Source of the DNA: Chloroflexota bacterium
Lineage (GTDB): Bacteria; Chloroflexota; Limnocylindria; Limnocylindrales; CSP1-4
Length of the DNA stretch: 42,481 nt
Assembly (NCBI GenBank): GCA_029778235.1
Contig: JAKOQS010000046.1
Coordinates: forward strand, 1-42,481
Reading direction: 5' to 3'
The translations under genes were made by a program, and so were the position numbers. Shown piece by piece: positions 10,601-20,400 of the stretch. The stretch's first letter is position 1. Every line of letters begins with the position of its first letter. The notes beneath the pieces are model-generated. The model searched no databases, was not told the origin of the DNA, and saw only the letters and a list, made by a program, of their open reading frames with translations.

Positions 10601-11742
10601 GCCGCCGTCGGACCGTCGCGCTCTTCCGTCGCGTCGCCCAGGAGATCCGGCGCGACCGCCCGTCGCTGGCGCTGCTCTTCATCGCCCCGATCGTGCTCAC
10701 CGGCCTCCTGACCTTCATCCTGCGCGAGGGCGAGACGCCGCCGGTCCACGCGGTCGTCGTGAACCAGGCCGGGATGCCCGGCACCGTGTACGCGTCCGCG
10801 CTGACCTCCGCGCTGGAGGCCGAGGGGGCGACCGTGGCGACGGCCGCCGATCAGGCCGCAGCGGAGCAGCTCATCGCGGACGGCGACGCCACGGTCGCGA
10901 TCGTCCTCCCGGCGGGCCTGGGCGGCGGTGGCCAGGTCGCGATCACCGTCGTCACGAGCGGGCTGGACCCGGCCGGGGAGGGCAGCCAGGTCGCGACCGT
11001 CTCCCGGGCGCTCGTCGGCGCGGCCGCGTCGCTCACGGGGGTGACCCCGCCCACGGTGGTGCACGAGACGGTCTACGGGACCCCGTCCACGGACCCGATG
11101 GCGAACTTCGCGCCGCCGATCATCGCGTTCTTCGCCTACTTCTTCGTCTACATCCTCACCGGCGTGAGCTTCCTCCGCGAGCGCACCGGCGGGACGCTCG
11201 AGCGCCTGATGGGCACGCCCGTCACGCGCGGCGAGATCGTGGCCGGGTACACGCTCGGCTTCGGCCTCTTCGCGGCGATCCAGGTCGCGATCCTCATGAC
11301 GTGGGTCCTGGGCTCGATCGAGATCCCCGCGATCGGGCCGCTCCCGGCGTTCTCCATCGGGCTCGGGATCGCCGTCGGCGGGAACCCGGCACTCGCCTAC
11401 CTGGTCGTGATTCTGGCGGCGATGGGCTCCGTCAGCCTCGGGATCTTCCTCTCCACGTTCGCCCGCACCGAGCTCCAGGTCATCCAGTTCATCCCCATCG
11501 TGATCGTCCCCCAGTTCCTGCTGTCCGGCGTGCTCTTCCCCGTGAGCACGCTTCCGGCGATCCTCCAGCCGTTCTCGTACGTCATGCCGCTGGCCTATGC
11601 CGTCGACGGCCTGCGGCAGGTCTTCGTCCGTGGGGCCGACCTCTCCGTCACGGCCCTGCAGGTCGACCTGGTGGTGCTCGCCCTCTTCGCGGCGTTCTTC
11701 GCGGTCATCGCGTCGCGGACGATCCGGCGGGAGGTGGCGTGA
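10597..11742 (+). CDS. ABC-2 type transporter permease
   Basis: A 381-residue membrane component pairing with the ATPase just upstream (ATGA overlap). One N-terminal helix (about 22-43, LLFIAPIVLTGLLTF) is followed by a large extracytoplasmic domain (about 45-170). Then come five helices beginning at PIIAFFAYFFVYIL, with the conserved FLRERTGGTLERLMGTPVTR amphipathic segment typical of the DrrB/YhgE-like ABC-2 fold. PxxxLSGVLFP between late helices is also family-typical. It presumably exports a drug, lipid or peptide. The gene ends GTGA, overlapping the TetR start. Confidence 0.9.
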   Translation: MSRRRTVALFRRVAQEIRRDRPSLALLFIAPIVLTGLLTFILREGETPPVHAVVVNQAGMPGTVYASALTSALEAEGATVATAADQAAAEQLIADGDATVAIVLPAGLGGGGQVAITVVTSGLDPAGEGSQVATVSRALVGAAASLTGVTPPTVVHETVYGTPSTDPMANFAPPIIAFFAYFFVYILTGVSFLRERTGGTLERLMGTPVTRGEIVAGYTLGFGLFAAIQVAILMTWVLGSIEIPAIGPLPAFSIGLGIAVGGNPALAYLVVILAAMGSVSLGIFLSTFARTELQVIQFIPIVIVPQFLLSGVLFPVSTLPAILQPFSYVMPLAYAVDGLRQVFVRGADLSVTALQVDLVVLALFAAFFAVIASRTIRREVA

Positions 11743-12446
11743 GCGGAGGCGAGGCGCCAGCAGGGCGCTCGGGCGCGCCGGAGGCACGGCCGGGGACAGA
11801 CGGCCGCGCCCGGGCCGGGTCGACCGCCCCCGGGCCGGGGATGGCCGGGCGCGGCGGCCGGACCGGCCGCCGGCCGGGCGGGGAGGACACGCGCGGGCGG
11901 ATCCTTTCCACGGCGCGGTCCCTATTCGGCGAGCGCGGCTTCGAGGGGACGACGATCCGATCCGTGGCGGCCGCCGCCGCCGTCGATCCGGCGCTCGTCC
12001 ACCACTACTTCGGCTCCAAGCAGCGACTCTTCGTGGCCGCGATGGAGATCCCGGTGGACTTCGACGAGGCGGTCCGGTCGGTGGTGCCCGGCCCTCCCGA
12101 GAGGCTGGGGGAGCGGTTCGTCCTCTTCGTCCTCCACCTGTGGGAGGCGCCGGCGATGCGGGCGCTCATGCTGGGCCTCATCCGATCGGCGACCTCCGAT
12201 CCGGTCGCCGCGTCGATGCTGCGGCGCGTCCTCGAGGAGGGGCCCTTCATGGCGCTCGCGCGCGCCATCGACCTTCCCGATGCGCGGCTCCGCGCGACGC
12301 TCGTGGGGACGCACGTGGTGGGTCTCGCCCTCGCCCGCTACGTCGTCGAGGTCGAGCCGATCGCCTCGGCGACGCCGGAAGAGGTCGCACGTCTCGTCGG
12401 CCCCACGCTCCAGCGGTATCTCACCGCGGACCTTTCCGGGGCGTGA
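11739..12446 (+). CDS. TetR/AcrR family transcriptional regulator
   Basis: A DNA-binding regulator encoded last in the export operon, probably its local repressor. The helix-turn-helix is clear: RGRILSTARSLFGERGFEGTTIRSVAAAAAVDPALVHHYFGSKQRLF, split here as its parts RGRILSTARSLF, GTTIRSVAAAA and ALVHHYFGSKQ. The ligand domain follows and contains ERLGERFVLFVLHLWE and ARYVVEVEPIASATPEEV. I chose GTG 11739 (235 residues) because it overlaps the permease stop (GTGA) and is preceded by GGGAGG. ATG 11841 would give 201 residues and drop a disordered Gly/Arg/Pro-rich tail. The start is therefore uncertain. Confidence 0.87.
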   Translation: MSGGEAPAGRSGAPEARPGTDGRARAGSTAPGPGMAGRGGRTGRRPGGEDTRGRILSTARSLFGERGFEGTTIRSVAAAAAVDPALVHHYFGSKQRLFVAAMEIPVDFDEAVRSVVPGPPERLGERFVLFVLHLWEAPAMRALMLGLIRSATSDPVAASMLRRVLEEGPFMALARAIDLPDARLRATLVGTHVVGLALARYVVEVEPIASATPEEVARLVGPTLQRYLTADLSGA

Positions 12447-12511
12447 GTCGCCGCCGGCCGCGCCGCCTCGGTGGTGTCTCCGGGGCGCCACCCGCGGCTG
12501 GATGCGGACGG

Positions 12512-12540
12512 TTGACGCCGCGCTGATCATCGGAGATAGT
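12512..12540 (+). promoter_or_regulatory. Sigma-70-type promoter of pirin gene
   Basis: TTGACG (12512-12517, five of six matches to the -35 consensus) is separated by 17 bases from GATAGT (12535-12540, four of six matches to the -10). The predicted transcription start is near 12547, about 28 bases before the ATG at 12575. This is the best canonical promoter in the window. Confidence 0.65.
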
Positions 12541-12554
12541 TGCGACAGCAACTA
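12537..12554. promoter_or_regulatory. Palindromic operator over the pirin -10/+1
   Basis: TAGTTGCGACAGCAACTA is a perfect inverted repeat with 7-base arms (TAGTTGC/GCAACTA) and a four-base spacer. It overlaps the -10 box and the predicted start of transcription, the usual position for a repressor. The TTGC...GCAA core resembles MarR-family sites. Pirin genes are often under MarR or redox-responsive control, but no MarR gene is in the window. Confidence 0.6.
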
Positions 12555-12574
12555 GCGCCGCACGAGTGCCACCC

Positions 12575-13594
12575 ATGCCTGCCGTCACCGTTCCCGACAT
12601 CACCGTCCTGCCCCGGATCCCCGAACCTGACCCGCTCGTCGCGCGCCAACGCCCGGTCGTGAGCCTCACGACCGCCCCGTCCGCCTTCGAGGGCGAGGGG
12701 TTCCCCGTCCGGCGTGCCTTCTGGGGGGTGGACCTCGCCGACCTCGACCCGTTCGTCCACATGGACCAGATGGGCGAGGTGGAGTACTCGCCCGGCGAGG
12801 CGAAGGGGACGCCGTGGCATCCGCACCGCGGCTTCGAGACGGTGACGTACATGATGGACGGCACCTTCGAGCACAGCGACAGCAACGGCGGGGGCGGCGT
12901 CATCACGAACGGCGACACGCAGTGGATGACCGCCGGCGCGGGGATCCTGCACATCGAGAAGCCGCCGGAGGCGCTGGTGGCCTCGGGCGGGCTCTTCCAC
13001 GGCATCCAGCTGTGGGTGAACCTGCCCCGGGCGCTCAAGTGGGCACCGCCGCGCTACCAGGACCTCCGGGCGAGCGAGACGGCACTTCTGTCATCGCCGG
13101 ACGGCGGTGCGCTGGTCCGCGTCATCGCCGGCGACGTCGCGGGCCGCGCGGGACCTGGGTCCACGTACACGCCGATCACCTACCTGCACGCCACCCTCTC
13201 TCCGACGGCGCGACTGGTCCTCCCGTGGCGACCGGACCACAACGCGCTCGTGTACGCGCTCTCGGGGCACGGCTCGGTCGGCCCCGAGCGGCTGCCGATC
13301 CGGATGGGCCAGCTCGCCGTGTTCGGGCCGGGGGACGCGATCACGATCGACGCCCATGCGGTCCAGGAGAGCCGGAGCCCGAACCTCGAGATCCTCGTCC
13401 TCGGGGGACGGCCCATCCGCGAGCCGGTCGCGTGGATGGGGCCGTTCGTCATGAACACGCGCGAGGAGGTCGTGCAGGCCTTCGAGGACTACCGGGCCGG
13501 GAGGCTCGGGACGATCCCGGCCATCCACGCGGACCATGCGGTCCACGGGACGCCGGTCACGGTGGTCGAATCGCGTCGGGACGCCGAGGCCTGA
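12575..13594 (+). CDS. Pirin family protein
   Basis: A 339-residue bicupin pirin. Metal ligands expected from human pirin (two His, then His and Glu) are visible: HPHRGFETV (H82, H84) and HIEKP (H126, E128), with spacing close to the family. A C-terminal cupin follows (GQLAVFGPGDAI). Bacterial pirins may be quercetinases or redox-linked regulators of pyruvate metabolism. The presence of PFOR about 4 kb away is suggestive but not evidence. ATG 12575 is preferred; GTG 12566 is possible. Transcription is probably driven by the promoter/operator just upstream. Confidence 0.9.
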   Translation: MPAVTVPDITVLPRIPEPDPLVARQRPVVSLTTAPSAFEGEGFPVRRAFWGVDLADLDPFVHMDQMGEVEYSPGEAKGTPWHPHRGFETVTYMMDGTFEHSDSNGGGGVITNGDTQWMTAGAGILHIEKPPEALVASGGLFHGIQLWVNLPRALKWAPPRYQDLRASETALLSSPDGGALVRVIAGDVAGRAGPGSTYTPITYLHATLSPTARLVLPWRPDHNALVYALSGHGSVGPERLPIRMGQLAVFGPGDAITIDAHAVQESRSPNLEILVLGGRPIREPVAWMGPFVMNTREEVVQAFEDYRAGRLGTIPAIHADHAVHGTPVTVVESRRDAEA

Positions 13595-13705
13595 CGCGTA
13601 CGCCCCGGCGGAGCGACGATCGCCGGCTCGAGGGCGCGAGGCGGGCGTCGCGCCAGGTGCGGCCGGCGCGCCGGGCGGCCGCGGTGGCCCCCGACTCCCG
13701 GCGGG

Positions 13706-15067
13706 TCACGGGTACCCGGTGAACGCCCGGATGACCCCGTCGGTCGCGACGTCCGCGGCGCGGAACGCGTCCACGAGGTCCTGCCCACGCGCCACCTCCC
13801 ACCGGTGTGCCGCGACGAAGGCGCCAAGGATGGCGAAGAGCCTCTCCGTGCCGAGGACCTCCCGGAGTGCGTCGAGGAAGACCGCACCTCGCAGGTAGAC
13901 GGTCTCCGCGTAGCCGTCGCATCCGGACCAGTCGCCCGTGGTGGGCTCCGCGGGCCAGGCGGTGATCGGCATGTCGACCGGAAGGGTCGAGCAGGTGGCC
14001 GGCGCGATCCCCAGGGCATACAGGCTGGAGAACGTGGCGACGGCCTCGTCCAGCCAGGGCTCGCGGATCTGGTCGTTGCCGACGAGCCCGTACCACCACT
14101 GGTGCGCGACCTCGTGCCAGACGCCGAACGCGGATCGCGCGACCTCACGGCCGAGGAAGACGAGCCCCGGGTACTCCTGCCCGTACTCGGGGACGCCCGT
14201 CTCCGCGACGTCGAGGGTCGGGAACGGGTACGGGCCGTACCAGTCGGCGTACCGGCGGAGGGCCGCCCCGACATGCGCGAGCAGGGTCCCGCCGGCGTCG
14301 CCGAGAGCCAGCACGCGCACCCGGGTCCCGTCGACGTCCCCCTCGCTGACACGGTAGGCAGGGGAGAGGGCGACGGCCGCGTTCCGCGCGTGGCGGATCT
14401 CCGTGACGAGGAGCCGCCGCGCCGCGTCCCACCGCACCCGCGCCCCCGAGGTGGCCACCTGGTCGGGATCCACGTCCTCCGGGAGCGTCAGCTCCATCCG
14501 GATCCGATCGGCCGCCCACGTCACCTGCGGATCGCCGACCCCGTGCGCGTCGTGCACGGTGGAGAGGATCGGGAACCAGTCGCCGAGGTTGAGGACGCCG
14601 TCCGTGCGGCCCATCCGGGCGCCGAAGCTCCCGTCCCCCGCGCCGAGCACGAGGTGGAATGGGATCGTCACGGTCGTGGTGCGACCCGGCGCGAGGGCCG
14701 GCCGGAGGGAGACGCGCAGGTTGGTGCCCGTGGTCCAGCGGACCGTCGCGCGGCGGCCGCCCACGGTCACCGGGCCGTCGGCGTGGTACGCGCCGAGCGC
14801 CCGGGAGAGGACGGAGAGATCGAGCGCGTCGATGGGCACGCGCGATCCATTCCGCACCGTCAGCCGTTCTGCGACCGTGACGCGCCCGTGATCCACGTCG
14901 AGCCGCGCGGTGAGCGTGTAGGTCTGTCCGACGGCGTCGAGGACGGTGGACGACGCCGCCGCGGCGACCGGCGCAGGGCCGAGGGCGGCCAGTGCCACGC
15001 ACGCGGCGACGATCGCCGTCGCGAACCTCGTGGCCCGGCGCAGCGGACGACCACCCCGGCTGAGCAT
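13706..15067 (-). CDS. Secreted M1-family zinc metallopeptidase
   Basis: A 453-residue exported protease. The N-terminus has a basic stretch (RRATR) and a hydrophobic core ending APVAAAASS, a likely Sec signal. An N-terminal beta-domain precedes the gluzincin catalytic domain. HEVAHQWW supplies H318, E319 and H322, and WLDEAVAT supplies E341, which fits HExxH-x18-E. The substrate-binding GAMEN element is replaced by EYGQEYPG upstream of the metal site, as in many non-aminopeptidase M1 proteins. The C-terminal helical domain is short. Substrate unknown. The ATG at 15067 lacks a ribosome-binding site and lies six bases after CACAAT, suggesting a leaderless message. Confidence 0.88.
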   Translation of the reverse strand: MLSRGGRPLRRATRFATAIVAACVALAALGPAPVAAAASSTVLDAVGQTYTLTARLDVDHGRVTVAERLTVRNGSRVPIDALDLSVLSRALGAYHADGPVTVGGRRATVRWTTGTNLRVSLRPALAPGRTTTVTIPFHLVLGAGDGSFGARMGRTDGVLNLGDWFPILSTVHDAHGVGDPQVTWAADRIRMELTLPEDVDPDQVATSGARVRWDAARRLLVTEIRHARNAAVALSPAYRVSEGDVDGTRVRVLALGDAGGTLLAHVGAALRRYADWYGPYPFPTLDVAETGVPEYGQEYPGLVFLGREVARSAFGVWHEVAHQWWYGLVGNDQIREPWLDEAVATFSSLYALGIAPATCSTLPVDMPITAWPAEPTTGDWSGCDGYAETVYLRGAVFLDALREVLGTERLFAILGAFVAAHRWEVARGQDLVDAFRAADVATDGVIRAFTGYP

Positions 15068-15073
15068 GCCGCC

Positions 15074-15079
15074 ATTGTG
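15074..15079 (-). promoter_or_regulatory. Candidate -10 box (CACAAT) of M1 peptidase
   Basis: On the minus strand CACAAT is six bases upstream of the ATG at 15067. The same CCACAATGG context occurs in the gap upstream of the PFOR gene. No -35 box was recognised. Confidence 0.35.
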
Positions 15080-15220
15080 GACCGCGACGATGCACCGGGC
15101 CTCACCGCGGCCGTGGCGGCGGCACGGCCCATCGCGCTCGGGCGCTGTCTGCGCCTTCGGCGACGTGCCCAGGGCGCCCCTGCCCGGCGCCGGGGGCCGC
15201 TCGCGCCGCACCCGGCCAGA

Positions 15221-15249
15221 CCGGCGTGCCATCAGAGATGGCACGCCGG
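15221..15249. other. Perfect 13-bp hairpin with 3-base loop
   Basis: Arms CCGGCGTGCCATC and GATGGCACGCCGG are exact complements around the loop AGA. It sits in a divergent gap, where a terminator is not expected, and has no T-tract on either side. It could be a protein-binding palindrome, an attenuator in the leader of the YbjN-like gene, or a dispersed palindromic element. Confidence 0.6.
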
Positions 15250-15379
15250 GGGGCGACGATGTCGCCACCGATGGGTTCCGGGGCGGGGCGGGGCCGGCAG
15301 GCGGCAGGGGGCGCGCGGCCGGGCCCGCTCCGACACGCGGTGAGGACGGCCCAGGGACGGGCCATGCACGGAGGGACGC

Positions 15380-16369
15380 ATGCATATCGACGATCGACGG
15401 CGCAGCGACGGCCGGAGGGATGACCGGGCCGGCCCGGCAGCGGACGAAGGCGCGGCCGGTGCGGCCGCATGGGATGCGTTCGAGGAGCGGCTGGCCGCGG
15501 TCCTCGAGCGGATGGCGGTCGACAGCCACCTCGTGCTCTCGACCCGCGACGCGCAGGACGGCACGTATCGCGTGCGGTTCGCGCAGGGCGGTCGGCCCGG
15601 CTTCCGGGCGCAGGCCGTGAGCAACCGGTCGCTCCCGCCGCCCCGGGCGCTCTCCCCCGCGCAGGAGGAGCGACTCGGCGCGCTCGGGTGGCAGTGGCCT
15701 TCGGACCACTGCGGCGACCATCGCGACTTCAGCCGACAGTGGCCGATGCCGGCCCCCTTCCCGGAGGTCGCCCGTCTCGCGGTGGTGACCCTCCGTGAGG
15801 TGTACGGGGTGGAGCGGCCGACCGACCTCGCCTACGCGCGGTTCGACGAGGCGGGACGGACCTTCCTCGAGCCGGCCCTGGGCATCGAGGCACGGTCGGG
15901 GTCGTGGGCGGCGCAGGGGCACGGGGCAGGCACGGCGCGGGACGACGTGGAGGTGGCCGAGCGGCTCGACGAGGCGCTGGGCGAGTACCTGCGGACCGAC
16001 CAGCTCGTCCGCGACGACGACGGGGACGTCCGCATCCGCTCGGGGAGCGCGGTCGTCTTCGTCCGCCTCCTGCCGGGCCCGCCACCCGTCGTCCGGGTCT
16101 TCTCGCCCATCCTTCGCGGCGTCGCCCCGAGCCCCGAGCTCCTGTCGGCGGTCAACGAGGTCAACGCCAGCGTCGTCTACGTCCGCGCCCTGTGCGCCGC
16201 GGACGGGGTCTTCCTCGCGATGGAGATCCCGGCCCAAGCCGTGGACGCCGAGCGCGTCGGCCACGCGTGCGCCGAGGTCGGGAACCTCGCCGACGTCCTG
16301 GACGGGGAGCTCCGCGAGCGGTTCGGGGGCAAGACGGCGTTCGAGGACACGCCCCGCCTCCTGAACTGA
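15380..16369 (+). CDS. YbjN / type III secretion chaperone-like protein
   Basis: A 329-residue cytosolic protein with two parts. An N-terminal region (about 28-165) has DRRRSDGRRDD disorder then VDSHLVLSTRDAQDGTYRVRF and LGWQWPSDHCGDH. A C-terminal domain (about 205-310) with RSGSAVVFVRLLPGPPPVVRVFSPI and VNASVVYVRAL resembles YbjN and SycE/CesT chaperones. This layout is usually annotated as a TY-chaperone (YopN/CesT and YbjN peptide-binding) protein in actinobacteria. The function is unknown and no secretion-system gene is nearby. ATG 15380 follows GGAGGG. A strong hairpin follows the stop. Confidence 0.68.
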   Translation: MHIDDRRRSDGRRDDRAGPAADEGAAGAAAWDAFEERLAAVLERMAVDSHLVLSTRDAQDGTYRVRFAQGGRPGFRAQAVSNRSLPPPRALSPAQEERLGALGWQWPSDHCGDHRDFSRQWPMPAPFPEVARLAVVTLREVYGVERPTDLAYARFDEAGRTFLEPALGIEARSGSWAAQGHGAGTARDDVEVAERLDEALGEYLRTDQLVRDDDGDVRIRSGSAVVFVRLLPGPPPVVRVFSPILRGVAPSPELLSAVNEVNASVVYVRALCAADGVFLAMEIPAQAVDAERVGHACAEVGNLADVLDGELRERFGGKTAFEDTPRLLN

Positions 16370-16373
16370 AGCG

Positions 16374-16409
16374 ACGAGGGGCGCGGCGGTCGCCCGCCGC
16401 GCCCCTCGT
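16374..16409. terminator. Strong bidirectional hairpin terminator
   Basis: A perfect 16-base stem (ACGAGGGGCGCGGCGG and its complement) with loop TCGC lies between the converging YbjN-like gene and the flavoprotein gene. There is no T-tract, as is common in GC-rich genomes. Confidence 0.8.
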
Positions 16410-16420
16410 GCGTCAACGCG

Positions 16421-17443
16421 TCAGGGGAGCCGGCTGGCGGGGGTCGCCCACGAGTGGAGCACGTGCATGTAGTTCGCCCGCTCGAACGCGGACGGATCGG
16501 CGACCGCAGCCTGGTTGGCGCTGCCTCGGAGCTGCGCCACCGAGGCGTACTCGTGCTCCTCCATCCAGGAGCGGAGCCCGGCCTCGAGCGTCCGGACGTG
16601 CTCGGGGCCGTTGCGCAGCAGCGCCGACGTCGTCATCGCGACATCCGCGCCGACCATGACCGCCTTCACCACGTCCGTTCCCGTCTGGACCCCGGAGGTC
16701 GCGGCCAGCGAGACGGTCGCGGGGAGCTGGGGCCGCAGGATCGCGATCCACCGCATCGGCAGGCGGAGCTCGGCCGACCCGCTCAGCTCGACGCGGGGGA
16801 CCACGTCCAGGGTGTCCAGGTCGAGGTCGGGCTGGTAGAAGCGGTTGAACAGGACGAGGCCGTCGACCCCCAGGGAGGCGACGCGCCCGGCGAAGCCGGC
16901 GAGCGCCGTGTAGTAGGGGCTGAGCTTGACCGCCAGCGGGATCGTCACGGCGGCGCGGACCGCGCCGACGAGCTCGAGGTCGATCGCCTCCAGCTCCGCT
17001 GCCGTCCGCCGCGGGTCGGCCGCGAGCCGGTAGAGATTCACCTCAAGCGCGTCCGCGCCCGCCTCCTGCATGAGAGACGCGTACCGGACCCAGCCGCCGA
17101 TCGTCGTGGCGTTGAGCGAGGCGACGACCGGGACGGAGGCCCGGGACTTGATGCGCCGCAGGCGCTCGAGGTAGCGGTCGCCCACGCCGGCGAACGACGT
17201 GTAGTCCGGGAAGTAGTCGAGCGCCTCGGCGAACTGCTCGGTGCCCGCGTCGAGCGCGCTGTCCAGCTGGAGCTCCTCGGCGAGGATCTCCTCTTCGAAC
17301 AGCGACGGGAGCACGATCGCCGCCGCGCCCGCATCCTCGAGGCGGGCCGCGCCGTCCTCGTCGCCCGTCAGGGGCGACGAGGACGCGACGATCGGAGAAC
17401 GGAGGTCGAGGCCCAGGTATCGGGTCTGCAGGTCCACGGTCAT
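16421..17443 (-). CDS. Dihydroorotate dehydrogenase-like flavoprotein coupled to PFOR
   Basis: A 340-residue TIM-barrel FMN protein. It carries YLGLDLRSPIVASSSPLT at the start, VASLNATTIGGW, ADALEVNLY, LAVKLSPYYT (barrel Lys), GLVLFNRFYQPDLD and AATSGVQTGTDVVKAVMVGADV near the phosphate site. It resembles class 1 dihydroorotate dehydrogenase. However, it lacks other pyrimidine genes and is translationally coupled to nifJ: ATG 17443 overlaps the PFOR stop as ATGA. DHOD-like proteins next to nifJ occur in several bacteria and probably have a redox role linked to ferredoxin rather than orotate synthesis. The C-terminal third (EEHEYASVAQLRGSANQ) is typical of this group. Confidence 0.85.
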   Translation of the reverse strand: MTVDLQTRYLGLDLRSPIVASSSPLTGDEDGAARLEDAGAAAIVLPSLFEEEILAEELQLDSALDAGTEQFAEALDYFPDYTSFAGVGDRYLERLRRIKSRASVPVVASLNATTIGGWVRYASLMQEAGADALEVNLYRLAADPRRTAAELEAIDLELVGAVRAAVTIPLAVKLSPYYTALAGFAGRVASLGVDGLVLFNRFYQPDLDLDTLDVVPRVELSGSAELRLPMRWIAILRPQLPATVSLAATSGVQTGTDVVKAVMVGADVAMTTSALLRNGPEHVRTLEAGLRSWMEEHEYASVAQLRGSANQAAVADPSAFERANYMHVLHSWATPASRLP

Positions 17444-20400
17444 GCCTCGTCCCCCCCGTCGCTCGCCGCACCGCCCGCCCCGAGGGCGGCATCCGCCTCG
17501 GGCTGCGCCTCGTCGTGGTGCGCATGCGGGATGCTCCGGTGCATCCCGGCGAGCTGCTCGTAGTAGCGCCATCGCTCGTCCACGTCGGCCTGGATGAGCT
17601 CGGACAGCTCCGCCGCCCGCTCCGGATGCGTCCGGGCGAGGACCGCGAACCGCGTCTCCGCGGCCACGAACTCCTTGATCGGCATCGACGGCGCCGCGGA
17701 GTCGAGCTTGAACGGCTGCCCATCCTCGACGTCGCTCGGATGGAACCGGTAGAGCGGCCAGTAGCCGCTGCGCACCGCGTCCTTCTGGTGGCTCATCGAC
17801 TTCGACATGTCGATGCCGTGCGCGATGCACGTGCTGTACGCGATGACCAGCGACGTCCCGGGCCAGGCGTCCGCCTCGAGCAGGGCCTTGGTCGTCTGGG
17901 CGTCGTTCCCGCCCATCGCGATCTGGGCGACGTACACGTTGCCGTACGCGCGGGCGACGGCGCCGAGGTCCTTCTTCCCGGTGGACTTGCCGGCGGCCGC
18001 GAACTTCGCGACCGCGCCGCGTGGCGTCGCCTTGGACGCCTGCCCGCCGGTGTTCGAGTAGACCTCGGTGTCCAGCACGAGGATGTTCACGTTGCGGCCG
18101 GAGCTCAGGACCTGGTCCAGGCCGCCGTAGCCGATGTCGTAGGCCCAGCCGTCCCCGCCGACGATCCAGACACTCCGCTTGACGAGGTCGTCCGCGACCG
18201 TCAGCAGGTGCCGGGCGTCGGTGGCCGCCTCGCCCTCGATGCCCGCCAGGACCTCCTTGAGCCGGGCGATCCGCCGGCGCTGCGCCTCGATGCCGGCCTC
18301 GGTCTCCTGGTCGGCGTCAAGGATCCCGTCCACGAGCTCGTCGCCCACGGCCGGCCGGAGGTCGGAGAGCATGCGTCGTGCGTGGTCCACCTGGGTGTCG
18401 AGCGCCAGCCGCATCCCGAGCCCGAACTCGGCGTTGTCCTCGAAGAGCGAGTTGTTCCACGCGGGGCCCCGCCCGTCGGCGTTGGTGGTCCACGGGGTCG
18501 TGGGCAGGTTGGCGCCGTAGATCGACGAGCAGCCCGTCGCGTTGGCGACGATCATCCGGTCGCCGAACAGCTGCGAGATGAGCTTTAGGTAGGGCGTCTC
18601 CCCGCAGCCGTTGCAGGCGAGCGAGAACTCGAACAGCGGCTCGAGGACCTGGGAGCCCTTGACGGTGTCATGCGCGATGAGCGTCCGGTCGAGCGGCGGG
18701 ATCGACTGGAAGAAGCCCCAGTGGGGCCGTTCGATGTCGCGGTGCTCGGGCGCCGGCTCCAGGTTGATCGACTTGTGCCGGATCTCCGTCTTGCTCCTGG
18801 CCGGGCACACGTCCACGCAGACGCCGCAGCCGGTGCAGTCGTCGGGCGCGACCTGGATCGTCAGCCGGTGGTCGACCAGGTCGCGGGACTTGAACTCCTT
18901 GCTCTTGAAGCCGGCGGGCGCGCCCGCGAGGGCCTCCGCCGGGTAGACCTTCATGCGGATGGCCGCGTGCGGGCAGACCATGGAGCACTTGCCGCAGTCG
19001 ATGCAGATCGACTCGTCCCAGATGGGGATCTCGAGCGCGATCGCCCGCTTCTCGAACTTGGTGGTGCCGGCGGGGAAGGTCCCGTCCACCGGGAAGGCGC
19101 TCACGGGCAGGAGGTCGCCCCTGCCGGCCATGAGGGCCGCGGTGACGGTCTTGACGAAGTCGGGCGCGGTCTCCGGGACGAGCGCGGGGATCGCGTGGCC
19201 GGTCACGCCGCTCCCGAGCGGGACGTGGCTCATCCGCTGGATGGACATGTCGATCGCGGCGAAGTTGCGGTCCACGACCGCCTGACCGCGCTTCGCATAG
19301 GTCTTGACGACCGACTGCTTGATCTTCTCGATCGCCTGGTCAGCGGGGAGGACGCCGGCGAGCTGGAAGAAGCAGGGCTGCATGATCGTGTTGATCCGGT
19401 TGCCCATCCCCACCTCGGCCGCGACCGCGACCGCGTCGATCACCCAGAGGTCGATCGACTTGTCGAGGAGCTGCTGCTGGACCGTCGCCGGCAGGTGGTC
19501 CCACACCTCGGCCGGCCCGTACGGCGAGTTGAGGAGGAACGCGGCGCCGGGCTTGGCGTAGCCCAGCACGTCGGCCTTCTCGAGGAGGCCGAACTGGTGG
19601 CACGCGACGAAGTCGGCGGCGTCGATCAGGTAGGCGGACCCGATGGGCTCCGGCCCGAACCGCAGGTGCGAGACGGTCATCCCGCCGGACTTCTTCGAGT
19701 CGTAGACGAAGAAGCCCTGCGCGAAGAGGTCCGTCTCCTCCCCGATGATCTTCACCGAGCTCTTGTTGGCGCCGACCGTCCCGTCCGACCCGAGGCCGAA
19801 GAAGACCGCCTGGACCTCGCCGGCCGGGCGGGGCGTCCGGAACTCGGTCTCGATCGGGAGGCTGAGATGCGTGACGTCGTCGTAGATGCCGACCGTGAAG
19901 TGGCGCCTGGGCCGGTCGCTCGCGAGCTCGTCGAAGACCGGCTTCACCATCCCCGGCGTCACCTCCTTGGAGGAGAGGCCGTAGCGGCCGCCGATGACCC
20001 GCGGCATCGCGGCGAAGCGGGGCGCGTCGGAGTCCATCGCCTCGGCGAGCGCGGCCACCACCGACTGGTAGAGCGGCTCGCCGACCGCGCCGGGCTCCTT
20101 CGTGCGGTCGAGGACCGCGATCGAACGGACGGTGGTCGGGAGCGCGGCCAGGAACCGCTCCGCCGGGAACGGCTGGAAGAGCCGGACCTTCACCATGCCG
20201 ACGCGCGCGCCGGCGGCGTTGAGCGTGTCCACCGTCTCCGAGATGGCGCCGCCCGCCGAGCCCATCACGACCACGACGCGGTCGGCGTTGGGGGCGCCGT
20301 GGTAGTCCACGAGGCCGTAGCGGCGACCGGTCCGGTCCGCGAGCTCCCCCATGACCTCCTCGACGATCCCGGGGACCGCGAGGTGGAAGGGATTGGACGC

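Larger units (their letters stand above)
15068..15379. other. 312-base divergent intergenic region
   Basis: This gap separates the divergently transcribed peptidase and YbjN-like genes. It holds the candidate CACAAT -10 for the peptidase (15074-15079) and a perfect hairpin at 15221-15249. The stretch at 15285-15330 is GGGGC/GGC-rich. A GGAGGG precedes the start at 15380. No convincing open reading frame with a ribosome-binding site is seen. Confidence 0.6.

Noticed and set aside
16421-17443. Classic pyrimidine-biosynthesis pyrD
   Set aside because: The protein is DHOD-like, but it is coupled to nifJ and has no pyr neighbours, so the pyrD symbol was withheld.
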